Of a stretch of 64,000 nt of DNA, positions 9,957-21,100 are shown piece by piece; within the stretch, counting starts at the first letter, position 1; each line of letters begins with the position of its first letter. The notes beneath the pieces are model-generated. The model did not search any database and was not told the origin of the DNA. It saw only the letters and a list, made by a program, of their open reading frames with translations. A program made the translations under genes and the position numbers. Source of the stretch: Lishizhenia sp. (GTDB lineage: Bacteria > Bacteroidota > Bacteroidia > Flavobacteriales_D > Crocinitomicaceae); contig SKGS01000044.1 in assembly GCA_007117355.1 (NCBI GenBank), positions 25,527 through 89,526 of the forward strand. Reading direction: 5' to 3'.

Positions 9957-12134
9957 TCAAAAGCCATTGTCCTCCGTTATCAACTCTAAATCAATTTGTC
10001 GTTTTGCTAAATCTGTTCCAATAATTTTAACTTTTACTTTATCCCCAAAGTTGAACTCCTCTTTATAACGTCTTCCAATAATAGCAAACTTATCAGCGTC
10101 AAAATAATAGTGGTCACCGGGAAGCGATTGCATAGTTACCATCCCTTCACAGTAATTTTCATCCATTCGAACAAATAAACCAAAATCAGCGAGTCCCGAA
10201 ACTGTTCCTGTGTATTCTTCTCCAAGTTTATCTTTTATGAATTTTACTTGAAAAAACTTGTTAGACTCTCGCTCTGCATCCGCTGATTTGCGTTCTTGAG
10301 CTGAAATATGCTTGCATACTTCCTGTAATTTTTTTCCGTAATTTATTTCTTTGTTGTTCAGTTTGTTAAACAAAATGCGATGTACGACTAAATCGGCATA
10401 CCTTCTGATTGGAGAAGTAAAATGCGTGTAAAATGAAAAGGCCAATCCATAATGCCCAATGTTTACCGTTTCATAGGTTGCCTTAGCCATTGATCGAATA
10501 GCCATCGTCTGAATCAAGGAATGCTCAGGAGTGTTTTTCGTTTCTGCAAACAATTGGTTTAATTGTTCAGATACGTTGTCCATCGAAGTAAATTTAACCT
10601 TGTATCCAAACTTATCAATGAACGTAGCAAACGTTTGAATTTTACCACTATCTGGCTTGTCGTGAACACGGTAAATAAAATTGGTGTTTGCTTCTTTCTT
10701 GCCTTTTATCTCTCCCACAAAATGGGCTACACGTCGATTGGCTAGGAGCATAAACTCCTCAATTAGTTTATTAGCATCTTTGGAAACTTTATGTACGACT
10801 TCCATTGGGTTTCCTTCATTGTCTAATTTAAAACGCAATTCGTCCGATTCTATGCTCAAAGCACCTTCTCTCAGACGTTTTTTTCGCAATTTTTTTGCTA
10901 TTTTATCTAGAAGTAACAACTCATTTTTAAGCACATCGCTCTTTCCTTCAATTGTGTCCTGCGCATCTTCATAAGCCAACCGATGGTCCGAATGAATCAC
11001 TGTTTTACCAAACCATTCTTTATGAAGCTTGCCATTGTCATCCAATTCTACCACAACAGAAAAAGTGTATTTATCTTCGTTTGGTCGCAGTGAGCACGCC
11101 ATATTGGATAATTGCTCTGGCAACATGGGTATCACCCGGTCAACAAGGTAAGTAGAGTTTCCTCGTTTCACAGCCTCTTTATCCAAGGCACTTCCTTCTG
11201 TAACATAATGACTTACATCGGCAATATGAATACCGATTTCATAATTTCCATTTTCTAAATAAGTGATAGAAAGCGCGTCATCAAAATCCTTTGCGTCAAA
11301 AGGGTCTATGGTAAAAGTTAAGGCGTCGCGCATATCTCTCCTTTTAGCAATTTCAGTATCATCCAGCTCAATTCCTACTTTTTCCGCAGCAGCAATGACT
11401 TCTTGAGGGAATTTCGACTCTAAGTCATTTTTAAATAAAATCCCAAGCATTTCAACATCATTATTACCAGGTTTTCCAAGTACTTCAACTACTTCACCAT
11501 ACGGATTTTCAACTCCTTTTGGCCAAGATGAAATACGAGCAATAACTTTATCCCCTTCTTGTGCTCCTTTTAATTTATCCAAAGGAATGTATAAATCAAT
11601 TTGTAATTTGGCATTGTCTGTTATCACAAATGCAAACTTTTTACTGATTTTGACTTCACCAACAAATAGTTTTGTTTTGCGGTCTATAACTTCTGAAACT
11701 ACACCCTCCTGACGACCTCTGCGGCTAGAAATAAGCTCTACTTTTACTGTATCACCATGAAGCGCACGGTTTAAGTTTTTGCCTGACACATAAATATCAT
11801 CCTCTCTTCCTTCAATTACAATGTAGGCGCCACCTCGACTTGTACCGTCAACAACACCAACGAGATTTGAGTTTTCAAGATTTAGGACAAAATTACCTCT
11901 GGAAACCTCATTTAAAAACCCTTCAGAAGATAGTTCAATTAAGCATTGAAGAACAAGTTTGCGGGTGTTGCTATCTTTGATTTCAAATCGTTCGCTAACA
12001 TGTTTGTAGGTAAAAGAATCTTCTTCATTATTCTTGAATAACTTTCGAATAGCATCTTTCAACTGTGTTTTAAACTTGGAATTTGGTGAAGATGACTTTT
12101 CTTTTTTATGTTTACCTTTTCTTTTTCTGCCCAT
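9957..12134 (-). CDS. rnr: Ribonuclease R
   Basis: 'TIDPFDAKDFDDALSI', 'GIHIADVSHYVTEGSALDKEAVKRGNSTYLVDRVIPMLPEQLSN', C-terminal S1 domain 'YTGTVSGLADFGLFVRMDEN'. Confidence 0.95.
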   Translation of the reverse strand: MGRKRKGKHKKEKSSSPNSKFKTQLKDAIRKLFKNNEEDSFTYKHVSERFEIKDSNTRKLVLQCLIELSSEGFLNEVSRGNFVLNLENSNLVGVVDGTSRGGAYIVIEGREDDIYVSGKNLNRALHGDTVKVELISSRRGRQEGVVSEVIDRKTKLFVGEVKISKKFAFVITDNAKLQIDLYIPLDKLKGAQEGDKVIARISSWPKGVENPYGEVVEVLGKPGNNDVEMLGILFKNDLESKFPQEVIAAAEKVGIELDDTEIAKRRDMRDALTFTIDPFDAKDFDDALSITYLENGNYEIGIHIADVSHYVTEGSALDKEAVKRGNSTYLVDRVIPMLPEQLSNMACSLRPNEDKYTFSVVVELDDNGKLHKEWFGKTVIHSDHRLAYEDAQDTIEGKSDVLKNELLLLDKIAKKLRKKRLREGALSIESDELRFKLDNEGNPMEVVHKVSKDANKLIEEFMLLANRRVAHFVGEIKGKKEANTNFIYRVHDKPDSGKIQTFATFIDKFGYKVKFTSMDNVSEQLNQLFAETKNTPEHSLIQTMAIRSMAKATYETVNIGHYGLAFSFYTHFTSPIRRYADLVVHRILFNKLNNKEINYGKKLQEVCKHISAQERKSADAERESNKFFQVKFIKDKLGEEYTGTVSGLADFGLFVRMDENYCEGMVTMQSLPGDHYYFDADKFAIIGRRYKEEFNFGDKVKVKIIGTDLAKRQIDLELITEDNGF

Positions 12135-12353
12135 TTATAGCTTGTTCTATAATTACAGGGTTAAAGGTAAGGGATTTTTGGGAGTTATTAGATAAATTGA
12201 AATTCAATTGCATTTAGAACATCTGATTCTGTTTTCAAATAAAACATCTATTCTTAAGCGATTTTTAAACCGTTTTTAAACATTTTCAAACCTTATTGAA
12301 ACCTTTTTAAAACGGATGCGTAGCATAACAACCAACCAAATAAAACAAAGCTT

Positions 12354-12716
12354 ATGCGATCAAAGACATGTATTCAATGTGGAACGATTTTTCAAGGAAG
12401 AGCTAATAAAAAGTTTTGTTCTTCTTCTTGCAAAAATGAATATCACAATGAACAGTATCGAAATCAGAACCAAGTTTTAATGCGCTTGGACAAAATTCTG
12501 CACAAAAACAGAACAGTGCTCAAAGATATGTATGCAGTTTACAGAAGTACGCCTGTGAGTTTGGAAGTTCTAAAAGCTAGAGGATTTCATCCTGATTTTC
12601 ATACGCATATTTTTACATCTCCAGCAGGGGGTAAATTTACAATGGTTTACGATGTAGGGTACAAGCAGCATTTTGATAATCAGATTCAAATTGTTGAACA
12701 TGATGTTGAAGCATAA
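12354..12716 (+). CDS. Zinc-ribbon protein (N-terminal CxxC...CxxxC)
   Basis: 'KTCIQCGTIFQGRANKKFCSSSCKNEYHNEQYR' treble-clef/zinc-ribbon type motif. Confidence 0.7.
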   Translation: MRSKTCIQCGTIFQGRANKKFCSSSCKNEYHNEQYRNQNQVLMRLDKILHKNRTVLKDMYAVYRSTPVSLEVLKARGFHPDFHTHIFTSPAGGKFTMVYDVGYKQHFDNQIQIVEHDVEA

Positions 12717-12752
12717 ACCAAAAACGATTTAGTCACAGTTTAGATTTAATTT

Positions 12753-13790
12753 ATGTCAGAATTAAAAAGTGTTTTAGTAACAGGTGGGGCTGGGTACATT
12801 GGTTCTCACACAGTAATCGCTCTAATTGAACAAGGATTTAACCCAATCATTATTGATGATTTGAGAAATGCAAAGGAGGATGTTGTCCCAAGAGTAGAAG
12901 AAATTACTGGTAAAAAAATTCTTCATTTCCCTATTGCTTGTCAGGACAAAGCAGCTGTGGATAAAATAGTAAAAGAACATCCTATTTGGGGGGTTATTCA
13001 TTTTGCAGCAGATAAAGCTGTAGGTGAGTCCGTTGAAAATCCGTTAAAGTATTTCGATAATAACCTTGGAGGTTTAGTTGCTTTGTTAGAGGTTCTTAAA
13101 GATAATGGTGTTAGCCGCTTAGTTTTCTCTTCATCTTGTACTGTTTATGGTATTGCAAAATCCATTCCCGTAGATGAAAGCAACCCTGTGTCTTACAATT
13201 CTCCGTATGGTTTCACAAAGTTGGTTAACGAACAAATGTTAGAGCAATTTAATGCTGCACATCCAGAATTCAAAATGGTTTTATTGCGCTATTTTAATCC
13301 AGTAGGTGCTCATCCATCTACCATTATTGGAGAAGAACCACAAGGTGTACCTTCGAACTTGTTGCCATTTTTAACACAAACTGCTGCAGGAATTAGACCG
13401 GTTTTAACAGTTTATGGAGATGATTACGATACTCCAGATGGTACTTGTATCAGAGATTATATTCATGTTTCCGATTTGGCAGAAGCACATGTTGCTGCTC
13501 TAGAATACATGGAAAAAGAAGACAGTCCTTCGTTTGATGTAATTAATATTGGCACAGGAAAAGGAACAAGTGTAAAAGAAATGATTGATTGCTTTGAAGA
13601 GAATTGTGGCACAAAACTTAATTGGCAAGTGGGTCCACGCAGACCAGGTGATGTTCCTGCAATTTATGCCGATGCAACAAGAGCTGAAGAAAAATTAGGA
13701 TGGAAAGCTCGCTTTTCTGTAAAAGATGCAGTAACTTCGGCGTGGAATTACCAGCAAAAACGTCTGGAAAAATTGAAAAGCAATTCGTGA
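12753..13790 (+). CDS. galE: UDP-glucose 4-epimerase
   Basis: 'VLVTGGAGYIGSHTVIALIEQG', 'YNSPYGFTKLVNE', 'LLRYFNPVGAH', 'DGTCIRDYIHVSDLAEAHVAAL'. Confidence 0.95.
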   Translation: MSELKSVLVTGGAGYIGSHTVIALIEQGFNPIIIDDLRNAKEDVVPRVEEITGKKILHFPIACQDKAAVDKIVKEHPIWGVIHFAADKAVGESVENPLKYFDNNLGGLVALLEVLKDNGVSRLVFSSSCTVYGIAKSIPVDESNPVSYNSPYGFTKLVNEQMLEQFNAAHPEFKMVLLRYFNPVGAHPSTIIGEEPQGVPSNLLPFLTQTAAGIRPVLTVYGDDYDTPDGTCIRDYIHVSDLAEAHVAALEYMEKEDSPSFDVINIGTGKGTSVKEMIDCFEENCGTKLNWQVGPRRPGDVPAIYADATRAEEKLGWKARFSVKDAVTSAWNYQQKRLEKLKSNS

Positions 13791-14551
13791 AAAAAACAAG
13801 TCTCTTTTTTGTTCTAGTATTCTTTTTTAGTAGTCTAAGTTTAGGGCAATACATTGCTAAACAAGAAAACCTCGTCTCCCGATACAAACCTGGTGTTGGT
13901 TGGTTTTTTTCTGGCGCAAAGCCTTATGAAGAAGGTAAACTAAGAAAGTACGATAGGTTAATGATAGACATTACCTACGATGACTGGCACGGAGATAGGG
14001 ATTACTTTACTAGCCCCTGGAATTCTATAGGTTTTAGTGTAAGCTGGATGAACAACATTGTCTTGACCAAAGCAAATACATTTAGCATTGGTTGGGGTTT
14101 AGGTTACAGTAGATTCAACAACCGAAGTCTGTTAAATATTTTTCACAACGATGAGGAAGGGTTCACACAAGCGGTTGTTATTGACCCGGATGATTTCCCA
14201 AATGAAAAGAGAAGTTTTCATGCCAATTACATTGAACTACCAATTGAGTTCCGTTTTAGAACGAAAGGCTACCAGCACTTTAAGTTTATGGTAGGTGGAA
14301 AAATAGGTTATCAGTTAAGTGCAATTCGTAGAACTACATTTTTCGCTAATCAAGAAGGAAGCGGCACAAAATACACGAATAAATTGTCTGGCTTTCCAGA
14401 CAATAATCCTCTGCGATATGGGGTTACAGCGAGAATTGGAATTCGAAACTATGCTTTGTTTGCAGCCTATTATTTTTCGCCTATTTTTCAAAACGAACAA
14501 AGTATTCAATTAACACCGCTTTCCGTTGGGCTTACGATTTCATTGTTTTAA
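13787..14551 (+). CDS. Outer-membrane beta-barrel protein (PorT-like fold)
   Basis: GTG start at 13787 overlaps the galE stop (GTGA); signal peptide 'KKTSLFFVLVFFFSSLSLGQ', beta-rich, C-terminal 'VGLTISLF'. Confidence 0.7.
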   Translation: MKKTSLFFVLVFFFSSLSLGQYIAKQENLVSRYKPGVGWFFSGAKPYEEGKLRKYDRLMIDITYDDWHGDRDYFTSPWNSIGFSVSWMNNIVLTKANTFSIGWGLGYSRFNNRSLLNIFHNDEEGFTQAVVIDPDDFPNEKRSFHANYIELPIEFRFRTKGYQHFKFMVGGKIGYQLSAIRRTTFFANQEGSGTKYTNKLSGFPDNNPLRYGVTARIGIRNYALFAAYYFSPIFQNEQSIQLTPLSVGLTISLF

Positions 14552-14767
14552 TATAAAGAAATAAAAAGGGGTATACCTTGATTAAACTGGTTGTTTTAAC
14601 TTGTTTGTTTATTACCATTAAAACAAAAGAAGAACTTGTAAATGTTAATCAAATCTGTAATTACCTTATACATTTCCTTTTAAAAAATCAATTAAGACAA
14701 GGTTAAGCTTAAAATAAAACACTAAATTCGTTTCACGACTTTCTTAAACTTTAAATTAGAAACGAAT

Positions 14768-14953
14768 ATGAGCGAGCAAGAAGTATTAGATAAAATCAAG
14801 TCTTTAAAGTCAAATTTGACAGGTAATATTTTTGAAGACGGTGAAGTGCAACAAGAGATTTATGAACTTAAGAAAAAGCTTCGTCCCGAAATAGAGTCTA
14901 ATCCCGAATTGGATGATTTCGACGATGAAGATTGCTTATATTGTGGAAGCTAA
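14768..14953 (+). CDS. Small acidic protein with C-terminal CxxC
   Basis: 61 aa, ends 'DDFDDEDCLYCGS'; directly upstream of a lipoprotein gene. Confidence 0.6.
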   Translation: MSEQEVLDKIKSLKSNLTGNIFEDGEVQQEIYELKKKLRPEIESNPELDDFDDEDCLYCGS

Positions 14954-14955
14954 CC

Positions 14956-15624
14956 ATGCCTTTTATTAAAGCAATCATACTGTTTTGTTTATCTGCAATT
15001 GTAGCTACAGGCTGTATTGAGTTAATTGAAGACGTTTCATTAAACGAAGATGGCGGTGGGGTTTATAAACTAACAATCAATCTTAATAGCAGTCAGGTTA
15101 AAATCAATTCTATTTTAGCCATGGACAGCATAAAAGGAAGAAAAGTACCCAATAAAATGGATATTGAAAAATCCATTTTAGAATTTAAGACCGCACTTCA
15201 ATCAGAAAAAGGAATAAGCGATGTGAAATTGGAAGCAAACTTAGATGATTACATTTTTAAACTAACCTGTTCTTTCGATGATTACAACTCTTTGTATCCT
15301 TCTATTCAAAATGCTGGAAATAATATACAAAAAAGAGAAAATAATAAGGAAGCGATTGTCACACCTTGGTTGTTGTCTAAGGCTAGTTTTACTAAAAAAC
15401 CACTCTTTATTGAAGATGAATGGCGCAGCAAACTAGCAGCAGAAGAAGATAACCAACTACTAAAAAAAGGAAAATATACTTTTATTTTGCGCCCTATTAA
15501 AGCGATAAGCACTGCTTCACCCGAAACCATTAAAATAGCTAAAAATAATCGTGCAGCACTATGGCAAACCTCTGTTTACGATTTAATTTTTAAAGAACAA
15601 GAAAAACTTCAAATAGAGTGGTAA
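14956..15624 (+). CDS. Hypothetical lipoprotein
   Basis: ATG at 14956 gives 'MPFIKAIILFCLSAIVATGCIE' (lipobox-like ATGC). Confidence 0.65.
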   Translation: MPFIKAIILFCLSAIVATGCIELIEDVSLNEDGGGVYKLTINLNSSQVKINSILAMDSIKGRKVPNKMDIEKSILEFKTALQSEKGISDVKLEANLDDYIFKLTCSFDDYNSLYPSIQNAGNNIQKRENNKEAIVTPWLLSKASFTKKPLFIEDEWRSKLAAEEDNQLLKKGKYTFILRPIKAISTASPETIKIAKNNRAALWQTSVYDLIFKEQEKLQIEW

Positions 15625-15636
15625 AAGGGTGGCTAA

Positions 15637-16176
15637 TTAATGCCTTCCTGCGGCGAAAAAATGCCTTTTGTAATAAGGGTCAGATATATCACTAATTACC
15701 ACTCCTTGACTTCTAGATGCATGAACAAACTTTCCGTTTTGCAAATAGATTCCAACATGGGAAACATACGACTTGTTTATCTTGAAAAATATCAAATCCC
15801 CCTCTTGCAATTCGCTTTTTTCAATTTTCTTGCATTGTCTGTAAATGGAGGATGCGGTGCCAACTATCGGGTCAAAATAAATCGCCTTGGAGAGCTGCAT
15901 AACAAGTCGAGAGCAATCAACACCTTTTTTTGTTCCATGTCCGTATTTGTAAGGAACACCAAACCAATCGTTGATTTCACAATATAAATCTTCACAAACA
16001 ATAGCAGAAGAGTTAATTCCATACTGTTCAAAAAGGTCAAAAGAAGCACTGTCTAAACAATTAAAATGTTCAATATTTATACTTTCTGAGTGGACAGTAT
16101 CATGATAGTTGTTGCCTAATACGAAGCTTTGAAAAAGCACTACAACAAATATCAAAAAGAGAAAACGAATGGACAT
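15637..16176 (-). CDS. NlpC/P60 family cell-wall hydrolase
   Basis: 'WFGVPYKYGHGTKKGVDCSRLVMQL' (catalytic Cys), 'LQEGDLIFFKINKSYVSHVGIYLQNGKFVHAS' (catalytic His). Confidence 0.9.
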   Translation of the reverse strand: MSIRFLFLIFVVVLFQSFVLGNNYHDTVHSESINIEHFNCLDSASFDLFEQYGINSSAIVCEDLYCEINDWFGVPYKYGHGTKKGVDCSRLVMQLSKAIYFDPIVGTASSIYRQCKKIEKSELQEGDLIFFKINKSYVSHVGIYLQNGKFVHASRSQGVVISDISDPYYKRHFFAAGRH

Positions 16177-16282
16177 ACCTTTTTCTATTTGGCTGCGAAA
16201 TTACACAAGTTGAATCAGAATGTATAATTACAAATACAAAAAAAGGTTAACAACAAAATGTTAGTTTACTGTTTTAGAAGAA

Positions 16283-16549
16283 CTAAGCGTTACGACCATT
16301 ACGTAACGAAGAAAAGCCAAACAAGTGGTAAATAGGACAAAATTTGGTTAAACTACTGGTGAAGAAAATTATTCCAAAAATCAACAACACTAATGCTGTT
16401 GAAGTATTTACAATATTGAAAAGGTATAGTAGCGTAAAAATAACAGTTAAACTTAAACGAATAATACTATCTATGGGGCCAAGGTTTTTTCTCATAATTT
16501 TCAAATGAGCCACAAAAGTAATGACTTTATTCGAATAACAATGTAACAA
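16283..16549 (-). CDS. DUF2892 (YgaP-like transmembrane) protein
   Basis: 'NLGPIDSIIRLSLTVIFTLLYLFNIV...SLTKFCPIYHLFGFSS'; internal ATG start after 'HLKI' is also possible. Confidence 0.75.
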   Translation of the reverse strand: MLHCYSNKVITFVAHLKIMRKNLGPIDSIIRLSLTVIFTLLYLFNIVNTSTALVLLIFGIIFFTSSLTKFCPIYHLFGFSSLRNGRNA

Positions 16550-16680
16550 AAGTGCTATTGTATATTTGGTTTTACTATTTTATTAGTGGTTTTAATAGTT
16601 TACCGATATGCGATGTATCGAATTTGTAGAGATAAAGTTAATAGAATACGGGTTAGCAAATAATAACGCTGTTTTTCCCT

Positions 16681-17328
16681 TTAATTCTGAACAAAATCGC
16701 TCAAAAGTTTGATTTGATTTCGGTACAACAATAGAAGTTTATCGTTCTCCATTTTTTTCAATAAACGAGAAATTACTACACGAGAAGTTGCCATGTCTGT
16801 TGCTATTTGCTCATGGGACAGATTAATGAGTGAAGAGCCAGAAGTTGAAGCCTTTAGCTTTAAATAATTTATCAAGCGTTCATCTAGTTTTTGAAAAGCT
16901 ATTTGGTCAATTGTATGAAGCATTTCATTAAAACGATTTCTAATGGTGGTCATTACAAAGCTTTTCCAAGTAGGATACGTCATTAACCATTCATCCATTA
17001 CCGCAATTGGAATAGTCAACATTTCAACATCTTGTTCGGCCACGGCTTTTATTTCGCTTGGAAATTGTTCCATACAGCAAGTAAATGTCATGGCGCAACT
17101 CTCTTTAGCATTTACAAAATAGAGCAAAATCTCTCGGCCTTCTTCGTCCATTCTAGAAACCTTAACAATTCCAGAAACAATAACTGGCATAACTCGAACG
17201 ATTTGACCATAATCTAAAATCGTATCACCAGCTTTAATTTCAGCATAAGAAGATTTTTCTCTCAGCTCATTTAAAAGCTCTGGCTCAAATACATGTTTAA
17301 AATGTTCTAAAACATCCATTTCCTTCAT
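16681..17328 (-). CDS. Crp/Fnr-family transcriptional regulator
   Basis: cNMP-like domain plus HTH 'LSHEQIATDMATSRVVISRLLKKMEND'; Cys cluster 'ESCAMTFTCCM'. Confidence 0.85.
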   Translation of the reverse strand: MKEMDVLEHFKHVFEPELLNELREKSSYAEIKAGDTILDYGQIVRVMPVIVSGIVKVSRMDEEGREILLYFVNAKESCAMTFTCCMEQFPSEIKAVAEQDVEMLTIPIAVMDEWLMTYPTWKSFVMTTIRNRFNEMLHTIDQIAFQKLDERLINYLKLKASTSGSSLINLSHEQIATDMATSRVVISRLLKKMENDKLLLLYRNQIKLLSDFVQN

Positions 17329-17449
17329 TATTAAAAGTCATAAAAATAGTAAATCCTTTTTTATAGGAAAATGCTTTCACTGCTTGTCAAAGCATGTTTT
17401 TAAACAGAGCCAGAACAATGAAAGTCCTGGCTTTAGTATAAATTTGTTC

Positions 17450-17863
17450 TTAACAATAAGCTTTGTAAGCTTCTTGCAAGTTTTCAGCAATCATCTGAGC
17501 CGAACCACCTTCAATATGATGGCGCTCTAGAAAGTGCACCAATTTACCATCTTTAAAAAGTGCAATAGATGGAGAAGAAGGAGGGTATGGCAAAAAGTAC
17601 TTTCTTGCCTGTGCAGTCGCTTCCGAATCAACACCAGCGAAAACCGTTGCCAATCTATTTGGTTTTAAATCACCATTTAACGATAACTTTACACCAGGAC
17701 GCATATTTCCAGCTGCACACCCACAAACGGAATTAACTACAACTAATAAACTTCCTTCTTTTTGGTTGATTGCCGAATCTACTTCTTCAGCACTAACTAA
17801 TTGTTCAAATCCTACTGAAACTAAATCTTGTTTCATAGGAGCTACTAATTCTGGAGGGTACAT
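17450..17863 (-). CDS. BrxA/BrxB (YphP/YqiW) family bacilliredoxin
   Basis: 'LLVVVNSVCGCAAGNMRPGV' CGC active site, 'FLPYPPSSPSIALFKDGKLVHFLERHHIEG'. Confidence 0.92.
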   Translation of the reverse strand: MYPPELVAPMKQDLVSVGFEQLVSAEEVDSAINQKEGSLLVVVNSVCGCAAGNMRPGVKLSLNGDLKPNRLATVFAGVDSEATAQARKYFLPYPPSSPSIALFKDGKLVHFLERHHIEGGSAQMIAENLQEAYKAYC

Positions 17864-18103
17864 ATCTTTTAAAATTTTAATTCATTATTACTACTGCAAA
17901 TTTAATAAGACAAAATAAAAATAAGGTCTTGATTTTACATTTAATACGTTTTAACCATAGTTTTATCACTGAATTTTTTATTATAAGCCTACTTTACATT
18001 TTTGGCATGATAAATGTTTTAGTTTGGTTTTTTTTTGCAACTTCTTGATATGCATAGGAAATGATAAATATTAACTATTTTTGAACTTTCAAAAAATTCG
18101 TTT

Positions 18104-21100
18104 ATGAAACAGATATATATTCTCTCAGTATTGTTCTTGTTGACAGCACTTTCCGCAATAGGTCAGCGTATTCGTTATGAAGAAAAATCTAATGTGTTTT
18201 TTGGAATAAACGGTGGAAATACTTGGCACACCTCCGATGTTCAAAATGTTGATGCCGGTTTAAGAGGGGTTGGCTTTCTTTTTGGTACATCGCTAAATCA
18301 TGATTATGGTAGGTTGTTTTCATATGACATTAGGTTAAGAGGGCTATATGGAGTCTGGTATGGAATGGACAATGAAACAACAGACCTAATAGAACAAAAT
18401 GCTGCTGTAAATGCAATATACGGAGACTTAGGCCATGGTGTTGTACAAAACTTTCGCTCTACACAATTTCGTGCAGCACTAGAACTTGCTATTCATGCTA
18501 ATCGTTTCAGAGAAAGAACACGTATAGACCCATATATTTTTGCTGGAATTGGCTATACAGGCACAAGAACAATGGGTGACTTGCTAGATTCAGATGGTAT
18601 TCCTTATGATTATGCAAATAATCCAACAGGGGGTATTACTAATGGAACGTATGAAACACTCTTAGATATAAACGGAGCTGGTGATTCATACAGTGATTCA
18701 AGAAGAAGCGTGAATCTTTTGCCAAGCCTTGGTGTTGGATTGGGGTATTACCTGACCAACCGTTTCGCGTTTGGTTTTGAACATAAAACAACTTTTTTTA
18801 ACTCCAATTATTTTGATGGTACAATAGTAGATCAAAGTTCCGCCATCTCTTCTTCTAATGATTTATATCATTATTCGGGAGTTTATTTTCGTTGGTACTT
18901 AAAACCATATGATCCAGATAGGACTGCCAAAACAAGACCGCATACTCCGCCTCGTCCTCACACTCCTCCGCCACCACCGAGACAGCCTTCTGATGTTGGA
19001 ACTATTAAAACTCCAACACCACCATCTGTAAGGTTTACTCAACCGTCAAATACAATTCAAGTTGTTTCTGATCCATCTTTTGTGTTGAGGGCAGAAATAA
19101 TGAATGTACCCACTTCGCAAAATGTAGTATTTAGACAAGATGGAATTGAAAACCACCAGTTTACTTATAATGGATTAACCGGAAGTTTTCAAAGCACCGT
19201 TCAATTAAAACCTGGTCAAAACATTTTTAGACTTAGAGGAACAAATGAGTATGGTTCAGATGAGGCTAGTGTCACAATTATTTACGAACAAGAACAGGGA
19301 TTGCCTCCTGTAGTAAAAATTAACGACCCGTCTAATAACCCGCATAATACAACAAACACTAATAGAAACGTGACAGCAAATATTCAAAACGTTTCTCAGA
19401 AAAATCAGGTAATAGCGACCTTGAACGGTCAGTCTATTGGCAGTGATTTTAATTTTTCCGCATCAGGCTGGAATAACTTCTCTAAAAACTTCCCTTTAGA
19501 ACTCGGAGCAAATACCATAAAAATTACTGCAACTAATGAATTTGGAACAGATTCAGATCAAGTCACAATAATTTATTCACGTAAACCAGAGGAGTCGATT
19601 GACCCTATTGTGCCACCTTCTGTTACATTTACGAATCCAATATTTAGTTCCGTAACTGTTACTTCACCAAATTTCCAACTTCGAGGAAATGTTTTTGAAG
19701 TGGATAGTAGAAATAATGTAACGTTCATTCAGAATGGAATTACTAATTCTAATTTCTCTTATTCGGTTACAAACAAGCAGTTTTCGAGTAATGTAGTGTT
19801 GCAGCCTGGTCCAAATGTTTTCCAATTGATTGGAACCAACGCAGCAGGATCAGATCAAAAGACAGTCGTTATCACTTATGATATTCCAAGTCCTACTCCA
19901 CCAATTGTAACTATTACTCAACCTTTTGATAATCCATTTACTACAACAAACTCAACGACTAATGTTCGAGCAACTGTATTAAATGTCAATCAAAAGAATC
20001 AAATAACAGTTCGAATAAATGGTACCGCAACATCCAACTTTACGTTTAATGCATCAACTTCTCAAGTAAACTTAACTGTTCCGCTTCAAGAAGGAAACAA
20101 TACGGTGAGAATTAGCGCAACGAATACAGATGGCTCAGATAGCAAACAAACCTCAATTATTTACCGTAAACCTGTCGTTGAATTACCTCCTGTAGTTGAG
20201 TTTGTTTCGCCAGCTTATTCGCCATATAACACAGAAGAAGAGACCGAAACAGTTACAGCTTCTGTCTATAATGTGAACACTAAAGAACAAGTCACAGTTC
20301 TTCTTAATGGAACAAGTATTTCGAATTTCAATTTTGCTGCCAATACAAACACCAATGCAACGGTTAGTATTCCAGCAAGCTGGATTGAAGGTGTTAACGT
20401 TGTTACTGTAACAGCTACAAACAATGCTGGAGTAGATTCTAAAAACACAACGATTATTTACAAAAAACCAGAGCGTTTGCTTCCACCAGTAGTTGCTTTT
20501 GTTAATCCTGTAGAAAACCCTAAAACTGTTTTTGTTTCTTCTTATCCAGTGCAAGCTACGGTAAAACATGTTTCTTCTAGTAATCAGATTCAATTGCGCA
20601 TCAATGGGGTTAGTACTTCAAACTTCACTTACAACCCAGTGTCAGAGCAAATGAACTTCACAACCAGTTTGTTGTCTGGTGCAAATACCATAGAAATAAC
20701 AGCGACGAACAATCAAGGTCAGGATACAGAAACAACTACAATCATTTACAGAAAACAAAACCCTGTTTTGCCTCCAGTCGTTACCATCGTATATCCATTT
20801 ACGCAAAATTACACGGTTAATACTTCAACAGTATCCATTAATGCAACACTTCTAAATGTTGCCACTGCAAACGATATTACGGTAACAGTAAATGGGTCTA
20901 GTGTAAGTAATTTTGTTTTTAACACACAGACAAAAACCCTAAACTACACGATGCCTTTGAATGAAGGGTCTAATTCTATTACCATTGTTGGAATAAACAA
21001 CGCAGGAAGCGATAGTGATACAAGAAATATCATTTATAACAAGGAGCAAACGCTTGAGCCTCCAATTGTAACATTTATTAATCCAGCAAACGCAGGTCTT

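Noticed and set aside
16288-16308. CGTTACG-N7-CGTAACG inverted repeat
   Set aside because: Lies at the 3' end of the DUF2892 coding region, short arms, no T tract; probably coincidental.
20183-20593. Minus-strand ORF of 136 aa inside the giant Ig-repeat gene
   Set aside because: Antisense shadow of repetitive coding sequence; Asn/Cys/Arg-rich composition with no domain.
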